Shown here piece by piece: positions 10,126 to 18,650 of a stretch of DNA of 64,000 nucleotides (position 1 is its first letter; the number at the start of each line of letters is the position of its first letter). The stretch is taken from NCBI GenBank assembly GCA_003216615.1, contig QCIP01000003.1, positions 112,949 through 176,948 of the forward strand, read 5' to 3'. The translations under genes were made by a program, and so were the position numbers. This DNA is from Prochlorococcus sp. AG-402-M15 (GTDB lineage: Bacteria; Cyanobacteriota; Cyanobacteriia; PCC-6307; Cyanobiaceae). The notes under the pieces were generated by a model that was not told the origin of the DNA, ran no database searches, and worked only from the letters and a program-made list of their open reading frames with translations.

Positions 10126-10269
10126 TTATTTTTCAACAGAATTTTCAATATCTTCCAGTAAATGTTTAGTTGATCTACTAAAACCGTTAGTTTTTAAATA
10201 GTTTTGAGCTTCTCTAAATTTTTCAGCTACTCTTTTTGCATAAGGAGTATTCATGGAATTTTGAGTCAT
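10126..10269 (-). CDS. Small soluble protein (47 aa)
   Basis: A short helical, charged protein, MTQNSMNTPYAKRVAEKF at its start and HLLEDIENSVEK at its end. Two in-frame ATG codons are possible (10269 and 10254); neither has a clear Shine-Dalgarno sequence. It is upstream of the 52-residue membrane protein on the same strand, with 2 bp between the two frames. It is not a recognised family. Confidence 0.5.
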   Translation of the reverse strand: MTQNSMNTPYAKRVAEKFREAQNYLKTNGFSRSTKHLLEDIENSVEK

Positions 10270-10431
10270 GTTGAAAATGCGACTGAATTTATAATCTGAT
10301 TTAAGTAGACCCTTGATAAGTATTCAAAAATACAAGAATATAAAAATAGGATTTTTTACTTACTAAAAAATTTATTGTGAAAAGTTCTTGATTATCCAAA
10401 ATAAAGTTTTTTCAAATTAGAAAAAGTGACA

Positions 10432-10731
10432 ATGACAAATACGTTATTAATTCTTTTATTGCTGATTGTTATTTTTGCACTTTTATTTCTATTATTTTTT
10501 TATTCAAAACGAAATAAAAGGTTAGCCAAAAAAACAACAATTAGTCCAACTTATGTATCTTTTCTAAAAGAACAAGAATTTAATCCTGATATAAGTACAG
10601 ATAATTGGGATTTACACAAACTTAGATTAGATATATTTAGAAGATCACAATATAAGGGATTAACGTTCTTTGTAAGTTCAGAAAATAGAATTTACTATCT
10701 TTCTGAAGAAGGGGATAAAGTTTATTGCTAA
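10432..10731 (+). CDS. Single-pass membrane protein, unknown
   Basis: 99 residues from ATG 10432; a GTG at 10426 would add two residues. The N-terminus is one strongly hydrophobic helix (LLILLLLIVIFALLFLLFF) followed by a basic stop-transfer segment (YSKRNKRLAKK) and a cytoplasmic domain with DNWDLHKLRLDIFRRSQYKG and IYYLSEEGDKVYC. It is not recognised. It leads a run of three plus-strand membrane-protein genes that ends at the hairpin at 11403. Confidence 0.65.
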   Translation: MTNTLLILLLLIVIFALLFLLFFYSKRNKRLAKKTTISPTYVSFLKEQEFNPDISTDNWDLHKLRLDIFRRSQYKGLTFFVSSENRIYYLSEEGDKVYC

Positions 10732-10784
10732 AAGGAGAAATTAATTTTATAAATAGGAAAAACCGATAGAAATTAAGAATATTA

Positions 10785-11036
10785 ATGAAGTATTTTTTTT
10801 TATTATCAGAAAAGTTCTACAGGTTTATAGAATGGGAGTGGAATACCTTAAAAAATCTAAGAAGAACAAAAAGAAAGAATTTATTTCTAAGAGGATCATT
10901 TGCTTTATTTAGTTTATTCTCTATTCTTTTTTTAATATTTTCGCCTCCTATTGCTTTTGGAATGTTATTTGGAGAGGGATTAAAATTTAGTATTTTTTTT
11001 ATTTGGATATGGATTTTAAATTTAAAGTTTTTTTGA
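10785..11036 (+). CDS. Small membrane protein (83 aa)
   Basis: MKYFFLLSEKFYRFIEWEWN start, a basic patch (NLRRTKRKNLFLR), then two hydrophobic helices (about residues 38-60 and 66-82). An almost equally long frame exists on the other strand (10817-11083), but the plus frame has the better membrane topology and fits its neighbours' direction. No function is recognised. Confidence 0.45.
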   Translation: MKYFFLLSEKFYRFIEWEWNTLKNLRRTKRKNLFLRGSFALFSLFSILFLIFSPPIAFGMLFGEGLKFSIFFIWIWILNLKFF

Positions 11037-11094
11037 AAATGTATAATTAATTTCCCAAGATTATTTAAAATTAAGAATATCAAAAAATTACCTT

Positions 11095-11310
11095 ATGCCA
11101 AAAATATTCAAACAAAATAAGTTCGCTTTGTTGGGAGCAAATATTTTAATAATTTTACTCTGGTTAACTATATCTTCTTTTTTGATGAATGTATCTCAAA
11201 CTGAAAATGCTCCATTTTTTATATATATAATTTCTTTTTTAATCAGATTTCTCCCTCCTATGTGGGTTACATGGTTCTTATGGATAAAAAGAAGTGGTTT
11301 AAAAAGATAA
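11095..11310 (+). CDS. Small two-helix membrane protein (71 aa)
   Basis: 71 residues with two transmembrane helices (about residues 11-30 and 42-65) and basic residues at both ends (MPKIFKQNK and KRSGLKR). It is the last of three plus-strand membrane-protein genes and is followed by the candidate small RNA and terminator at 11348-11440. Unknown function. Confidence 0.5.
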   Translation: MPKIFKQNKFALLGANILIILLWLTISSFLMNVSQTENAPFFIYIISFLIRFLPPMWVTWFLWIKRSGLKR

Positions 11311-11347
11311 ATAAAAAAGTATTTTTGCGTATTTACTATAAAAATAA

Positions 11348-11440
11348 ATCAGTTAAAATCTGTGAGCTTACTTGAAATTTTCATGTAAGAATTAGGTAGT
11401 TAAGAGATTGTTTTTAGCTAAGAAACAATCTCTTTTTTTT
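11348..11440 (+). ncRNA. Candidate small RNA with two hairpins and terminator
   Basis: A TACTAT / TATAAA-type -10 box lies at 11335-11344. Downstream are a hairpin CTTACTTGAAA / TTTCATGTAAG (about 11368-11390, one T-T mismatch) and a second hairpin AGAGATTGTTT / AAACAATCTCT (11403-11413 with 11423-11433) followed by seven T. There is no open frame of note. This is the form of an intergenic small RNA, but the second hairpin could simply end the upstream membrane-protein operon. Confidence 0.4.
11403..11440 (+). terminator. Rho-independent terminator
   Basis: Perfect 11-bp stem AGAGATTGTTT / AAACAATCTCT with a 9-base loop, then a run of T at 11434-11440. It ends plus-strand transcription from 10432-11310 or from the candidate RNA. 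Confidence 0.8.
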
Positions 11441-11517
11441 ACAAATATTTTTTCTAATAAAAAAGCGTTTGTTAGTATCCCTATTGACCAACACTCATGA
11501 CGATCAATTTTTTCAAG

Positions 11518-11697
11518 TTAAACAGGTAATCTATTATCAATTTCAACCACGCCAGAATCCATAAGACGGCCGATTTTAATAACTAAAGCCATATCTAGTC
11601 TTGAAAATTCAGATTGATGGTTAGTTATCCAATCAAGTTCAGAAAGAGTTATAACTCCTAAAGTATTTACCTTAAGAAAAAGTAAGCCTAAATTCAT
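11518..11697 (-). CDS. Small protein at the end of the hli operon (59 aa)
   Basis: 59 residues, MNLGLLFLKVNTLGVITLSE at the start, then a soluble part with LDWITNHQSEFSRLDMALVIKIGRLMDSG. The ATG lies 1 bp after the stop of the 42-residue HLIP gene, so it is the last gene of the hli operon here. It is absent from the second copy of the hli cluster, where a different gene (40423-40650) takes its place. Function not recognised. Confidence 0.6.
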   Translation of the reverse strand: MNLGLLFLKVNTLGVITLSELDWITNHQSEFSRLDMALVIKIGRLMDSGVVEIDNRLPV

Positions 11698-11698
11698 T

Positions 11699-11827
11699 TT
11701 AAAAAATTCCAGGGATTATCCAGCCAAATAAGCCATAATTTACAACTAATGCGAATAAGCCCATCATTGCCATTCTTCCATTAGTTCTCTCGGCGTTTTG
11801 CCAATAAGTTGGTTTTGAGTTTTCCAT
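11699..11827 (-). CDS. hli: High-light-inducible protein (42 aa)
   Basis: A one-helix HLIP of the chlorophyll a/b-binding superfamily: AERTNGRMAMMGLFALVVNY carries the conserved E..NGR.AM.G motif whose Glu and Asn/Arg side chains ligate chlorophyll, followed by FGWIIPGIF. HLIPs bind chlorophyll and carotenoid and dissipate energy at photosystem II under high light. An exact copy lies at 40651-40779. It is third of three hli genes in this cluster. Confidence 0.92.
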   Translation of the reverse strand: MENSKPTYWQNAERTNGRMAMMGLFALVVNYGLFGWIIPGIF

Positions 11828-11860
11828 TTTGTTGGGTTGAAATTAATTAGTTAGTATGTT

Positions 11861-12121
11861 TTAAACGAAACCAGGAATTATTTGACCTGTAGTTAGATAT
11901 GCTCCAACAGCTGCAATTAATCCAAGCATTGCAAATCTGCCGTTAAGAGTTTCTGCAACGACTTTTTCTTTTTCGATTGTTTTAACTTTTGCTTTTGTGT
12001 TTTTCATTTGATTTGAAGATAAATAGTTTGAGTTTTCGTTCTGAAATTGCTTGGTTAGATAAGCAACGAGGACGACTGTAAGTAATACAATTAAGGCTAA
12101 AAAACCTGAAAGAGGACTCAT
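11861..12121 (-). CDS. hli: High-light-inducible protein with extra N-terminal membrane helix
   Basis: Read from ATG 12121: an N-terminal hydrophobic helix (SGFLALIVLLTVVLVAYL), a polar linker, then the HLIP motif AETLNGRFAMLGLIAAVGAY and TTGQIIPGFV. The start overlaps the stop of the preceding HLIP in a TAATG junction, so translation is coupled. A two-helix layout is less common than the one-helix HLIP. The same gene is present at 40813-41073. Confidence 0.9.
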   Translation of the reverse strand: MSPLSGFLALIVLLTVVLVAYLTKQFQNENSNYLSSNQMKNTKAKVKTIEKEKVVAETLNGRFAMLGLIAAVGAYLTTGQIIPGFV

Positions 12122-12327
12122 TAAAAAATGCCAGGAATAATTTGTCCAGTTGAAACGTAAGCACCGACTAAAGCAACAAGCCCGATCATTGCCCAACGAC
12201 CATTAACTTTTTCTGCATTTTGTGGATAGCTTTCGTATGAAACAGACTCATCTATGTAAGGACGTGTCTCAGTGGGAAACATATTCTGTCTACCACCTGA
12301 TTCAGTAGTAACGTTTGAATTAGCCAT
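12121..12327 (-). CDS. hli: High-light-inducible protein (68 aa)
   Basis: First gene of the cluster: a polar N-terminus with TETRPYIDESVSYESYPQ, then AEKVNGRWAMIGLVALVGAY and STGQIIPGIF, the HLIP chlorophyll-binding helix. Role as for the other HLIPs in photoprotection and pigment handling. Its paralogue at 41073-41279 differs at residue 4 (Ser here, Leu there), the only clear difference I see in the coding block. Confidence 0.92.
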   Translation of the reverse strand: MANSNVTTESGGRQNMFPTETRPYIDESVSYESYPQNAEKVNGRWAMIGLVALVGAYVSTGQIIPGIF

Positions 12328-12488
12328 TTAAATTATGTAATTGTTAATTAATGTAACACTAATATTAACAAATGTAAAGTAATAGGCCAAAATTAACTTA
12401 AATTCAAGATATCTATTACATATATGTAGCATTACTGTTTCATTGAAGCTAAATAGCTAAAGTTACGAGCATTTTTTGTTAAGAATCC

Positions 12489-12779
12489 TTATCCGTAAGC
12501 GTGAGAGACTTCTGTCCAACCTTTTTGGTTTAGTTGGTTCCACTTTTCCCAAGCAGAATCAATATTTAATTTTTCAGTGGATTTATACCCTGCAGGTTCT
12601 CCAAGGTGATTCGTATAGAAGAGATGAGTATGAATTTTAAAATTATTTTTAGTAGAATTTTTGCATTCTTCGAAAAAGATCAGTCTGCTGCCTTCAGGGT
12701 TAAGAAGGCAGCCAATTGGCATGTATGTACTGCATCCAAAAGAATAGTTACCTTTCATTCTATGACTTTCTAAGCTCAT
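12489..12779 (-). CDS. DUF1651-like small protein
   Basis: 96 residues with the pattern I associate with the marine cyanobacterial DUF1651 family: a central strand-rich part (GSRLIFFEECKN, IHTHLFYTNHLGEPAG) and a C-terminal helix with AWEKWNQLNQKGWTEVSHAYG. No catalytic residues are evident. It is divergent from the tiny genes that follow. The family call is tentative. Confidence 0.6.
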   Translation of the reverse strand: MSLESHRMKGNYSFGCSTYMPIGCLLNPEGSRLIFFEECKNSTKNNFKIHTHLFYTNHLGEPAGYKSTEKLNIDSAWEKWNQLNQKGWTEVSHAYG

Positions 12780-12954
12780 TTATTAAGAGTACAATTGTAC
12801 TAAAAATATATTCTTATCTTTTTGCTGTCAATCCTTTTAATATAAATACTTATTTACTAATAATTATTTTGTTTTTAATAAAAATAATAATTTCGTTAAG
12901 CTTATGAATTAAAAGGAATATTTAGATATCTAACTACAAAAAGTAACACTTGCA

Positions 12955-13059
12955 ATGAAGGAGCTCCTAGAGGATATCTATAAAACTGATCATGAGAAGC
13001 AAAGAGTAATTTGCAAACTTATTGAATTTAAAGAAGCAATTATTTCACAAGGTGTTTAA
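12955..13059 (+). CDS. Possible tiny protein (34 aa)
   Basis: ATG-started frame of 34 residues, MKELLEDIYKTDHEKQRV at the start; all helical and charged. Short enough to be chance, but picocyanobacterial accessory regions carry many such genes. Low confidence. Confidence 0.25.
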   Translation: MKELLEDIYKTDHEKQRVICKLIEFKEAIISQGV

Positions 13060-13161
13060 CTTAGTATTGAATTAGAGGCAGCCTAGAAATATTTGAACAT
13101 CTAATGAAAATTTAAAAACTTTTAGAATAAAATTACAAATAAAAATGAATTTATTTATCTA

Positions 13162-13323
13162 ATGCAGCCAGGTATTTTTGATTTATTAATTCTTGTATTT
13201 ATTTTTTTGGGTCTTCAGGCTTGGTGGATTATCCCAATAATTAATAAGAATAATAAATTAAATAAAAGAGGCAATGATTTAAAAGAGGAAATTAAGCAAT
13301 TAGAAAAGTTATATAAAAAATAA
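13162..13323 (+). CDS. Single-helix membrane protein (53 aa)
   Basis: 53 residues: MQPGIFDLLILVFIFLGLQ opens one transmembrane helix, followed by WWIIPIINKNNKLNKRG and a charged coiled tail (DLKEEIKQLEKLYKK). A hydrophobic helix followed by a coiled coil is common in small picocyanobacterial membrane proteins. Unknown function. Confidence 0.5.
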   Translation: MQPGIFDLLILVFIFLGLQAWWIIPIINKNNKLNKRGNDLKEEIKQLEKLYKK

Positions 13324-13377
13324 ATTAATTAATTATTTTTTGGAAACTAACTATCATTAGTTCATTTCGAATTTCTA

Positions 13378-13800
13378 ATGAATTTAAAAAGATTTATTCC
13401 ATTTTGCTTCCTTTTTATTGGGACTTCAGTAATGCCACAATTTTCCTTCGCAGAAGAAAAGATTGAGGTGACTCCTATTATTCAAACTTCAAAAGGATTA
13501 AATGGCAAAAACTTTAATTATCTCGAAGGTAAGCCTGAATTAAGACTCTTAAAAGTGAAGATTCCTATAGGATTGAAAACCCCAATTCATACTCATCCCT
13601 CCCCGATGTTGATTTATGTCACAAGAGGGAAATTAAAGCATGTTAGGGGTGAAGAAATTAATTTCTTTAAGGCAGGTGATGCATTCGTAGAGAGTAACAA
13701 AGGCGGTGCTCACTATGTGCAAAACATTGGGAAGAAGCCAGTTATCTTACATGTAGGTGTTATAACGGTAATTGGGATGCCAACGGCCATAAATAAATAA
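13378..13800 (+). CDS. Secreted cupin-domain protein
   Basis: 140 residues with a cleavable signal peptide (FIPFCFLFIGTSVMPQFSFA, cut before EEK) and a single cupin barrel. Cupin motif 1 is seen as PIHTHPSPMLIYVTRGKL, in which the HxH histidines would bind a metal; motif 2 is weak (GDAFVESNKGGAHYVQNIG). It probably acts in the periplasm. The substrate cannot be told from sequence. Confidence 0.8.
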   Translation: MNLKRFIPFCFLFIGTSVMPQFSFAEEKIEVTPIIQTSKGLNGKNFNYLEGKPELRLLKVKIPIGLKTPIHTHPSPMLIYVTRGKLKHVRGEEINFFKAGDAFVESNKGGAHYVQNIGKKPVILHVGVITVIGMPTAINK

Positions 13801-13845
13801 TATTGTTATTAAAGTTCTTCAATTCTTTTTTTGAGTGTTAAAGTT

Positions 13846-15552
13846 TTATGATGAACAGCTGTAGTGAGATACTCCTCCATAGTTAAAATACTGGCTTGGC
13901 TTTAATCGATTATATTTTTGATCTATTTCTCTGGGCTGTTCTTTGTATGGATTGCTAAAAACAAACTGTAACTCCTTTATTTTGTCATAATTACCTTTTT
14001 CAGCCTCTTCATATGCAGGGACGACCATCCACTCGCGCCATGTATAGATTGGGTTAATAGATTTCATTGATGACGATTTTGCTTTAATATTTGCTTCTTT
14101 ATTTAAGAATGATTGCCAGTTTTCAAGCCAAACTTCCCACCTATTGTTGAGCTCATTATTAATTGGTAAATAGAAACTGTCTCTTATAAAAGCCATGTTA
14201 TTAGGTATGTCAGAAAGTTTACGAAATAAAATTGTATAGTCTGCTTTTGAAATGACCATGAGATTAAAAAATTCATTTATAAGAGTTTCGTTGTACTGTT
14301 CTAAACCAAGTTTGTTTGCCCACATTTTCATCAACTCTTTATTCATTAATTCTGAAAAATCATTTTCGATTTGTTCTAGTTTTTCAAGATCTTGTTTATT
14401 TTCTGAGAGTAAGGGACTAAGAGTAGAACAAAATGTTTTAAAGTTGATTTCCGCAGCAGAAGGTTGGTTAAAAAATGAAAAATGCTCACCTCCACCTGTC
14501 CATGGTTGAAATCTTGGATCAAATAATTCGCAAAATCCAAAAGGTCCATAGTCCAGGGTGAAGCCACCAGCAGCACAATTATCACTATTGAAGTTGCCCT
14601 GGCAATAACCAACTCGCATCCAGTTGACTACAAGAGATATAAGTCTCGATCTATATAAAGAAGCCAATTTTAAGACCTTACTTTCAAGTGAAGTCTCATA
14701 TTCAATTTCATCTTTATAGTTTCTATCTATAAGATGTTGAACTATCATCTTTAGTTCATTAAGAGCCTCATCATGAGCATTATTGCGAACTCGTCTTGCA
14801 AAAAGTTCAAGCTGGCCAACACGTAAAAAAGATGGAGCGACTCTAGTAGTAATTGCAGCTTGATTATCAATCATGATGTCAGGTTCAAAATACTTGGACC
14901 CTTTGGAATACCATGGCCTTCTAACTATTTCTGATCGTGAGACATAAAGTGTTAAAGATCTTGAGGTAGGGATTCCCAAGGCATCCATTAATTCCTGTGC
15001 AAGAAATTCTCGCACGCTAGACCGTAAGATAGCCCTACCGTCCGCTCCACGACAGTAAGGAGTTGGACCTCCTCCTTTAAGTTGCATCTCCATTCTTTTA
15101 CCATTGAATAAACCTTCAAAAACAGAAATTGCTCTGCCATCACCATACCCATTGCCAGTGCCAAAGGGACACTGTTGCGTATATTCAGTCCCGTAAATTG
15201 ATAATGCATAACCTGTTGCCCAACCAAAAGGACTCATTGGATAATCGGCAACAGAAATATCACCTGAGAAAAAACGACAAAAATTCTGGTCTTGTGTAAG
15301 ATCTGAACTTAGTCCAAGTTCTTTAAAAAGTTTGTTGCTATGGGAAATATATTCTGGTTGTGGAATCGGTGTTGGAACAACTGGAACGTAATGGCCTGAA
15401 TGTACTGAACGTGACTTATGATCATTTCCATCAATTGTTGATTGAGGATCTGCTTTAAGAGAATTCATAAAAGAATAGTCAGATAGTTGAGAAAATTCAG
15501 AAAAATTTTCTGTAAGCTTTATTTTTAATGAATCAGAGTTGCTAGCCATCAA
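13846..15552 (-). CDS. selO: Protein adenylyltransferase SelO (YdiU/UPF0061)
   Basis: 568 residues of the SelO pseudokinase family, which transfers AMP from ATP to protein side chains in redox stress. Visible blocks: GNGYGDGRAISVFEG, MQLKGGGPTPYCRGADGRA (glycine-rich, with the nucleotide-binding Lys), RSSVREFLAQELM, the metal-binding segment NSDNCAAGGFTLDYGPFGF, and FQPWTGGGEHFSFFNQPSA. The C-terminus ends YSCSS; family members often carry a Cys or Sec near the end, so the Cys here fits. The start is one of two adjacent ATGs. Confidence 0.93.
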   Translation of the reverse strand: MMASNSDSLKIKLTENFSEFSQLSDYSFMNSLKADPQSTIDGNDHKSRSVHSGHYVPVVPTPIPQPEYISHSNKLFKELGLSSDLTQDQNFCRFFSGDISVADYPMSPFGWATGYALSIYGTEYTQQCPFGTGNGYGDGRAISVFEGLFNGKRMEMQLKGGGPTPYCRGADGRAILRSSVREFLAQELMDALGIPTSRSLTLYVSRSEIVRRPWYSKGSKYFEPDIMIDNQAAITTRVAPSFLRVGQLELFARRVRNNAHDEALNELKMIVQHLIDRNYKDEIEYETSLESKVLKLASLYRSRLISLVVNWMRVGYCQGNFNSDNCAAGGFTLDYGPFGFCELFDPRFQPWTGGGEHFSFFNQPSAAEINFKTFCSTLSPLLSENKQDLEKLEQIENDFSELMNKELMKMWANKLGLEQYNETLINEFFNLMVISKADYTILFRKLSDIPNNMAFIRDSFYLPINNELNNRWEVWLENWQSFLNKEANIKAKSSSMKSINPIYTWREWMVVPAYEEAEKGNYDKIKELQFVFSNPYKEQPREIDQKYNRLKPSQYFNYGGVSHYSCSS

Positions 15553-15932
15553 TTTTGTTATTTATTCTTGATTGCGTTTTAATTTCTTTAAATTAAACAC
15601 CTAAATGTATCTTATATAGATTCTATTAAGGATTTTTTTTGCTGATACTTTTGAGATTAAATAGTATTAAAAATTTAATATTTAATTAACTAAGATTCCT
15701 TAAAACATTTATTTGGAAAAAATTTTTAGATTTTTAGAAATCAAAGAAAAGTTCTTCAAGATGTCAATTTTCTAAATAAAAATCATTTTAAATACCTAAT
15801 TATTGACTAGTATTCAGTTAAGTTTGCTTAAAAATAATGTGAAAAAATCAACAATTTTATTTCTTTATTGACTTATCCTTCCCTTTATTTCCAGAATATA
15901 TCTATGTAAAAATATCAATCCTTTTTATTTTT
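15553..15932. other. Intergenic region, nothing evident
   Basis: 380 bp of AT-rich sequence between selO and the transporter gene, both on the minus strand. I see no convincing frame, RNA or terminator. It presumably holds the selO promoter. Confidence 0.5.
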
Positions 15933-17273
15933 TTAACTAACCCAGCCTTTTAATAAGTCAAATATACTAATAAGTAAACCAAAGGCAATGAGAGGCGGGC
16001 ATATCCATTTAGTCATAAATTTCAAATATCGAGTTGTTTTAACTCCAACTTTTGAAACGTCAATTTCTGAGTCTAATTTCCTTGGGACAACCCAGCCCAT
16101 AAAAAATGTAACTAAGAATCCACCAAAAATCAGTAAGACATTACATACAGAATCAAATGTTCCAAGAGTGTTCTTATCTAAGGCTGATGGAATTCCTAAT
16201 ATAAAAACAATAATAGCTACTAGCCAAACTGATTTGTTTCTATCAAATCTAAATTTGTCCATCAAAGATGAAACCGGGACTTCTAATAAGGAAACGGAGG
16301 AGGTAATCGCTGCGATATAAACTAATCCAAAAAATGCAATAGCTACAATTCTGCCTAATATTCCTGCGGTACCTAGCCCAGTAGGGATTGATATAAATAA
16401 GGCTCCAATTGATGATTCTGATATTGAATCACTTAAACCAAAAGTTAGAAATATTGGGAAAGTAATAAGTCCCGACATTAATCCTACTAGAGTATCTAAA
16501 GAAGCAACTCCAAAACTTAGTTTAGGTAAATTACTGTTTTTACTTAAGTAAGAACCATAAGCCACCATTATTCCGATACCTAAACTTAATGAGAAGAAGG
16601 CTTGGCTAAATGCATTTCTTATTGTTTGAGGATTTTTTAATTGATCAAAATCAAATTTAAATAAAAATGTTTGATAACCTTCCCATGCGCCTGAAAGAGA
16701 AGCTGCCCAAATAGCAAGTACAAAAAGAATTATGAAAAGTAGAGGCATAAAGTTTTTAGTTATTTTTTCTATTCCTCTTTTTATTCCTGATGAAACTATT
16801 AAAGCTGTTAGAACAAGACTTAACGAATGTCCTAATAGAACACTGCTACCAGAACTTACTGATCCAAAAAATTTTTCTGCTTCACTGACATTCTTTGGTA
16901 ATCCAAATAATAAAGAATGAAAAAAAGTATCAGCAGCCCAACCCATTATCACTGAGTAATAAGAGAGAATTCCTATAGGAGCTATAAAGAATAGTATTCC
17001 TAGAGGGGACCAACTAGTTCCTCCTAACTTGACAGGTGCAAGTAATGAACTTACCATTGCATTCTTTCCTAAAGCTAATTCAGCAACAAATACCGGAAGG
17101 CATATAATTAAAACGATCAGAACATATAAAAGAACAAAAGCAGCCCCTCCGCCTTGAGAGGCTCTATAGGCGAAACCCCAAAGGTTACCTAGACCCACTG
17201 CGCTGCCGGCAGCTGCAAAAATGAATCCTAACTTACTAGTCCATTGTTCTCTTTGAGAAATTTTTGAGTCCAA
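15933..17273 (-). CDS. Sodium-dependent transporter (NSS/SNF family)
   Basis: 446 residues, about 11-12 transmembrane helices, of the neurotransmitter:sodium symporter family with a LeuT fold. The signature is REQWTSKLGFIFAAAGSAVGLGNLWGFAY in TM1, where the unwound GSAVGLGN region binds sodium and substrate; TM3 and TM6 segments (YYSVIMGWA and QAFFSLSLGIGIMVAYGSY) also fit. It imports an amino acid or similar small molecule. Substrate unknown. A single gene with a divergent neighbour. Confidence 0.93.
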   Translation of the reverse strand: MDSKISQREQWTSKLGFIFAAAGSAVGLGNLWGFAYRASQGGGAAFVLLYVLIVLIICLPVFVAELALGKNAMVSSLLAPVKLGGTSWSPLGILFFIAPIGILSYYSVIMGWAADTFFHSLLFGLPKNVSEAEKFFGSVSSGSSVLLGHSLSLVLTALIVSSGIKRGIEKITKNFMPLLFIILFVLAIWAASLSGAWEGYQTFLFKFDFDQLKNPQTIRNAFSQAFFSLSLGIGIMVAYGSYLSKNSNLPKLSFGVASLDTLVGLMSGLITFPIFLTFGLSDSISESSIGALFISIPTGLGTAGILGRIVAIAFFGLVYIAAITSSVSLLEVPVSSLMDKFRFDRNKSVWLVAIIVFILGIPSALDKNTLGTFDSVCNVLLIFGGFLVTFFMGWVVPRKLDSEIDVSKVGVKTTRYLKFMTKWICPPLIAFGLLISIFDLLKGWVS

Positions 17274-17410
17274 AATTAAAACCTATTTTTTATAGTTGAT
17301 TTATAACTCATAAATAAAAATTAGTTAATAGGTCACTTAATAAAAACTAATCATTGTTCAACTATATTTTAAAAAAAAAGATTTAGAATCTAAAAAACTC
17401 ATTAATTCTT

Positions 17411-17692
17411 ATGGCTATTGAAACAACTATTCTAGATTTTCAACTAAGTAATACTTTTGAACAATATGAATCATATATGAATGCAAAAGAACAGCAGAGG
17501 ATGTTTGAAGAAATGGGGGTTAAAACATTTTATATTGGTAAATCATTAGATGATCCTTGTAGGGCAACTGTAATTTTTCAAGGACCAGAAAATGTTTTAT
17601 ATGACATTTTTATGAATCCTGAAACAAAACCTATTGTCGAAGCTTCAGGACACATTTATTCAGGTACAAAAATTACGCGCTGGATTTCTTGA
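17411..17692 (+). CDS. DUF3764 family protein
   Basis: 93 residues with the layout of the marine picocyanobacterial DUF3764 family: TFEQYESYMNAKEQQRMFEEMGV, TFYIGKSLDDPCRATVIFQGPEN, and a closing GHIYSGTKITRWIS. It is probably a small dimeric alpha/beta-barrel protein without obvious catalytic residues. A second, more distant member is at 22087. Function unknown. Confidence 0.75.
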   Translation: MAIETTILDFQLSNTFEQYESYMNAKEQQRMFEEMGVKTFYIGKSLDDPCRATVIFQGPENVLYDIFMNPETKPIVEASGHIYSGTKITRWIS

Positions 17693-17707
17693 GAAATTGA
17701 ATTTTTT

Positions 17708-18007
17708 ATGAATTATCAACTTTTAATTGAATCATATGCTTTTGGGACAGACCTTTCTGAGCAGGAAATAGCACTCTTAAGTCTAGAACTTGAGACTCAA
17801 ATTATGAACATAAATATATCTACTGAATTTGGTTGTTTTAAATCTGCTCCTCCTCATATTTGTGAAGGCCTAAATTTAAAAAAAAACACTTATTGGATAA
17901 TGTGTCTTGCTGAAATATTAGATTTGCATAAGCCAACAAAAATAGGAAAAACAAAAAGTGTTGAGGTTTTTGATTTACTTCTTGAAAAAGGGCTTGTTAT
18001 TGGTTAA
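17708..18007 (+). CDS. Hypothetical protein (99 aa)
   Basis: A soluble protein starting MNYQLLIESYAFGTDLSEQE, with helices and three Cys (GCFKSAPPHICEGL and MCLAEIL). It lies 15 bp after the DUF3764 gene on the same strand, so probably the same operon. Not recognised. Confidence 0.6.
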   Translation: MNYQLLIESYAFGTDLSEQEIALLSLELETQIMNINISTEFGCFKSAPPHICEGLNLKKNTYWIMCLAEILDLHKPTKIGKTKSVEVFDLLLEKGLVIG

Positions 18008-18086
18008 TTATTTAGTTAAATGAGTTTTAAAAACTGAGTCGTTTTTTCTTTATGCTGATAGGATTATTTTAAAATTTGATAAAAAA

Positions 18087-18443
18087 ATGGAAGATTATGG
18101 TGGTTTCATATTGGAAAATCTAATTAAGTTAATCAGATCAAGTGAAAAGAAATTTAAGCAAGGAAATTTTAAAGGAGCTTTAGACGATAAAATGAAGGCT
18201 AATGCAATATTGAAATCTAAATCTTGTGATGAAAAAATTATTGAAAAATATAGAGAAGAATTATCTAGTTTGTATTCCTCAAAATTCGATCTTATATTTG
18301 ATCATAAGCTGAAAATTGATGAAATTAAGATAAATGAAATAGTAAAAATGTTGGAACGTAAAAGTGAGGAAAAATTAAAAAATCTTGATTATAGAGGAGC
18401 AATAAAAGCCTTAAGAAGGGCAGAAAAATATATATCAAATTAA
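18087..18443 (+). CDS. Helical protein resembling a TPR-type repeat
   Basis: 118 charged residues in two similar helical units: KKFKQGNFKGALDDKMKANAIL near the N-terminus and LKNLDYRGAIKALRRAEKYI at the C-terminus. Both have the A..A.....A..L spacing of tetratricopeptide repeats, separated by a coiled linker. It may be a scaffold or adaptor. No enzyme motif. Confidence 0.6.
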   Translation: MEDYGGFILENLIKLIRSSEKKFKQGNFKGALDDKMKANAILKSKSCDEKIIEKYREELSSLYSSKFDLIFDHKLKIDEIKINEIVKMLERKSEEKLKNLDYRGAIKALRRAEKYISN

Positions 18444-18533
18444 AAAAATCTAAACTACCGTGAATTTTAAGAAGATTTGCTTATTGTGTTTTTTTTAGCT
18501 CAGTTTAAAATTGAAATACTTAAGTAATAATTT

Positions 18534-18650
18534 ATGCAAAAACAAAACAATAAAAAACTCAAAAAGGTTGATAAAAAAAAATTAGATATTTTAGATAGGT
18601 TTTTGAAGATATTATGGAGAAAGGAGGTTGAATACAAAATAAATATCTGA
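18534..18650 (+). CDS. Possible tiny basic protein (38 aa)
   Basis: ATG-started frame of 38 residues, very lysine-rich (KQNNKKLKKVDKKKLDIL then FLKILWRKE). An AAAGGAGG run lies inside the frame rather than before it. Weak evidence; it may be chance in AT-rich sequence. A further open frame without ATG at about 18740-18831 would encode a 30-residue hydrophobic helix. Confidence 0.25.
   Translation: MQKQNNKKLKKVDKKKLDILDRFLKILWRKEVEYKINI

Larger units (their letters stand above)
11699..12345. repeat. Duplicated hli cluster, copy 1
   Basis: A block of about 620 bp holding three hli genes is repeated almost base for base at 40651-41297 in the same orientation, 29 kb away. By eye the only coding difference is G at 12317 against A at the matching position. 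Similarity fades in the upstream leader (shared AAATTATGTAATTGTTAA, then divergence). The downstream genes differ, so the duplicated unit is exactly the three hli genes plus their proximal leader. Confidence 0.9.

Noticed and set aside
10817..11083. An 88-residue minus-strand frame opposite the 83-residue membrane protein
   Set aside because: It has no membrane topology or motif, is rich in N/K/I from AT bias and lies opposite a frame that fits the surrounding plus-strand run.
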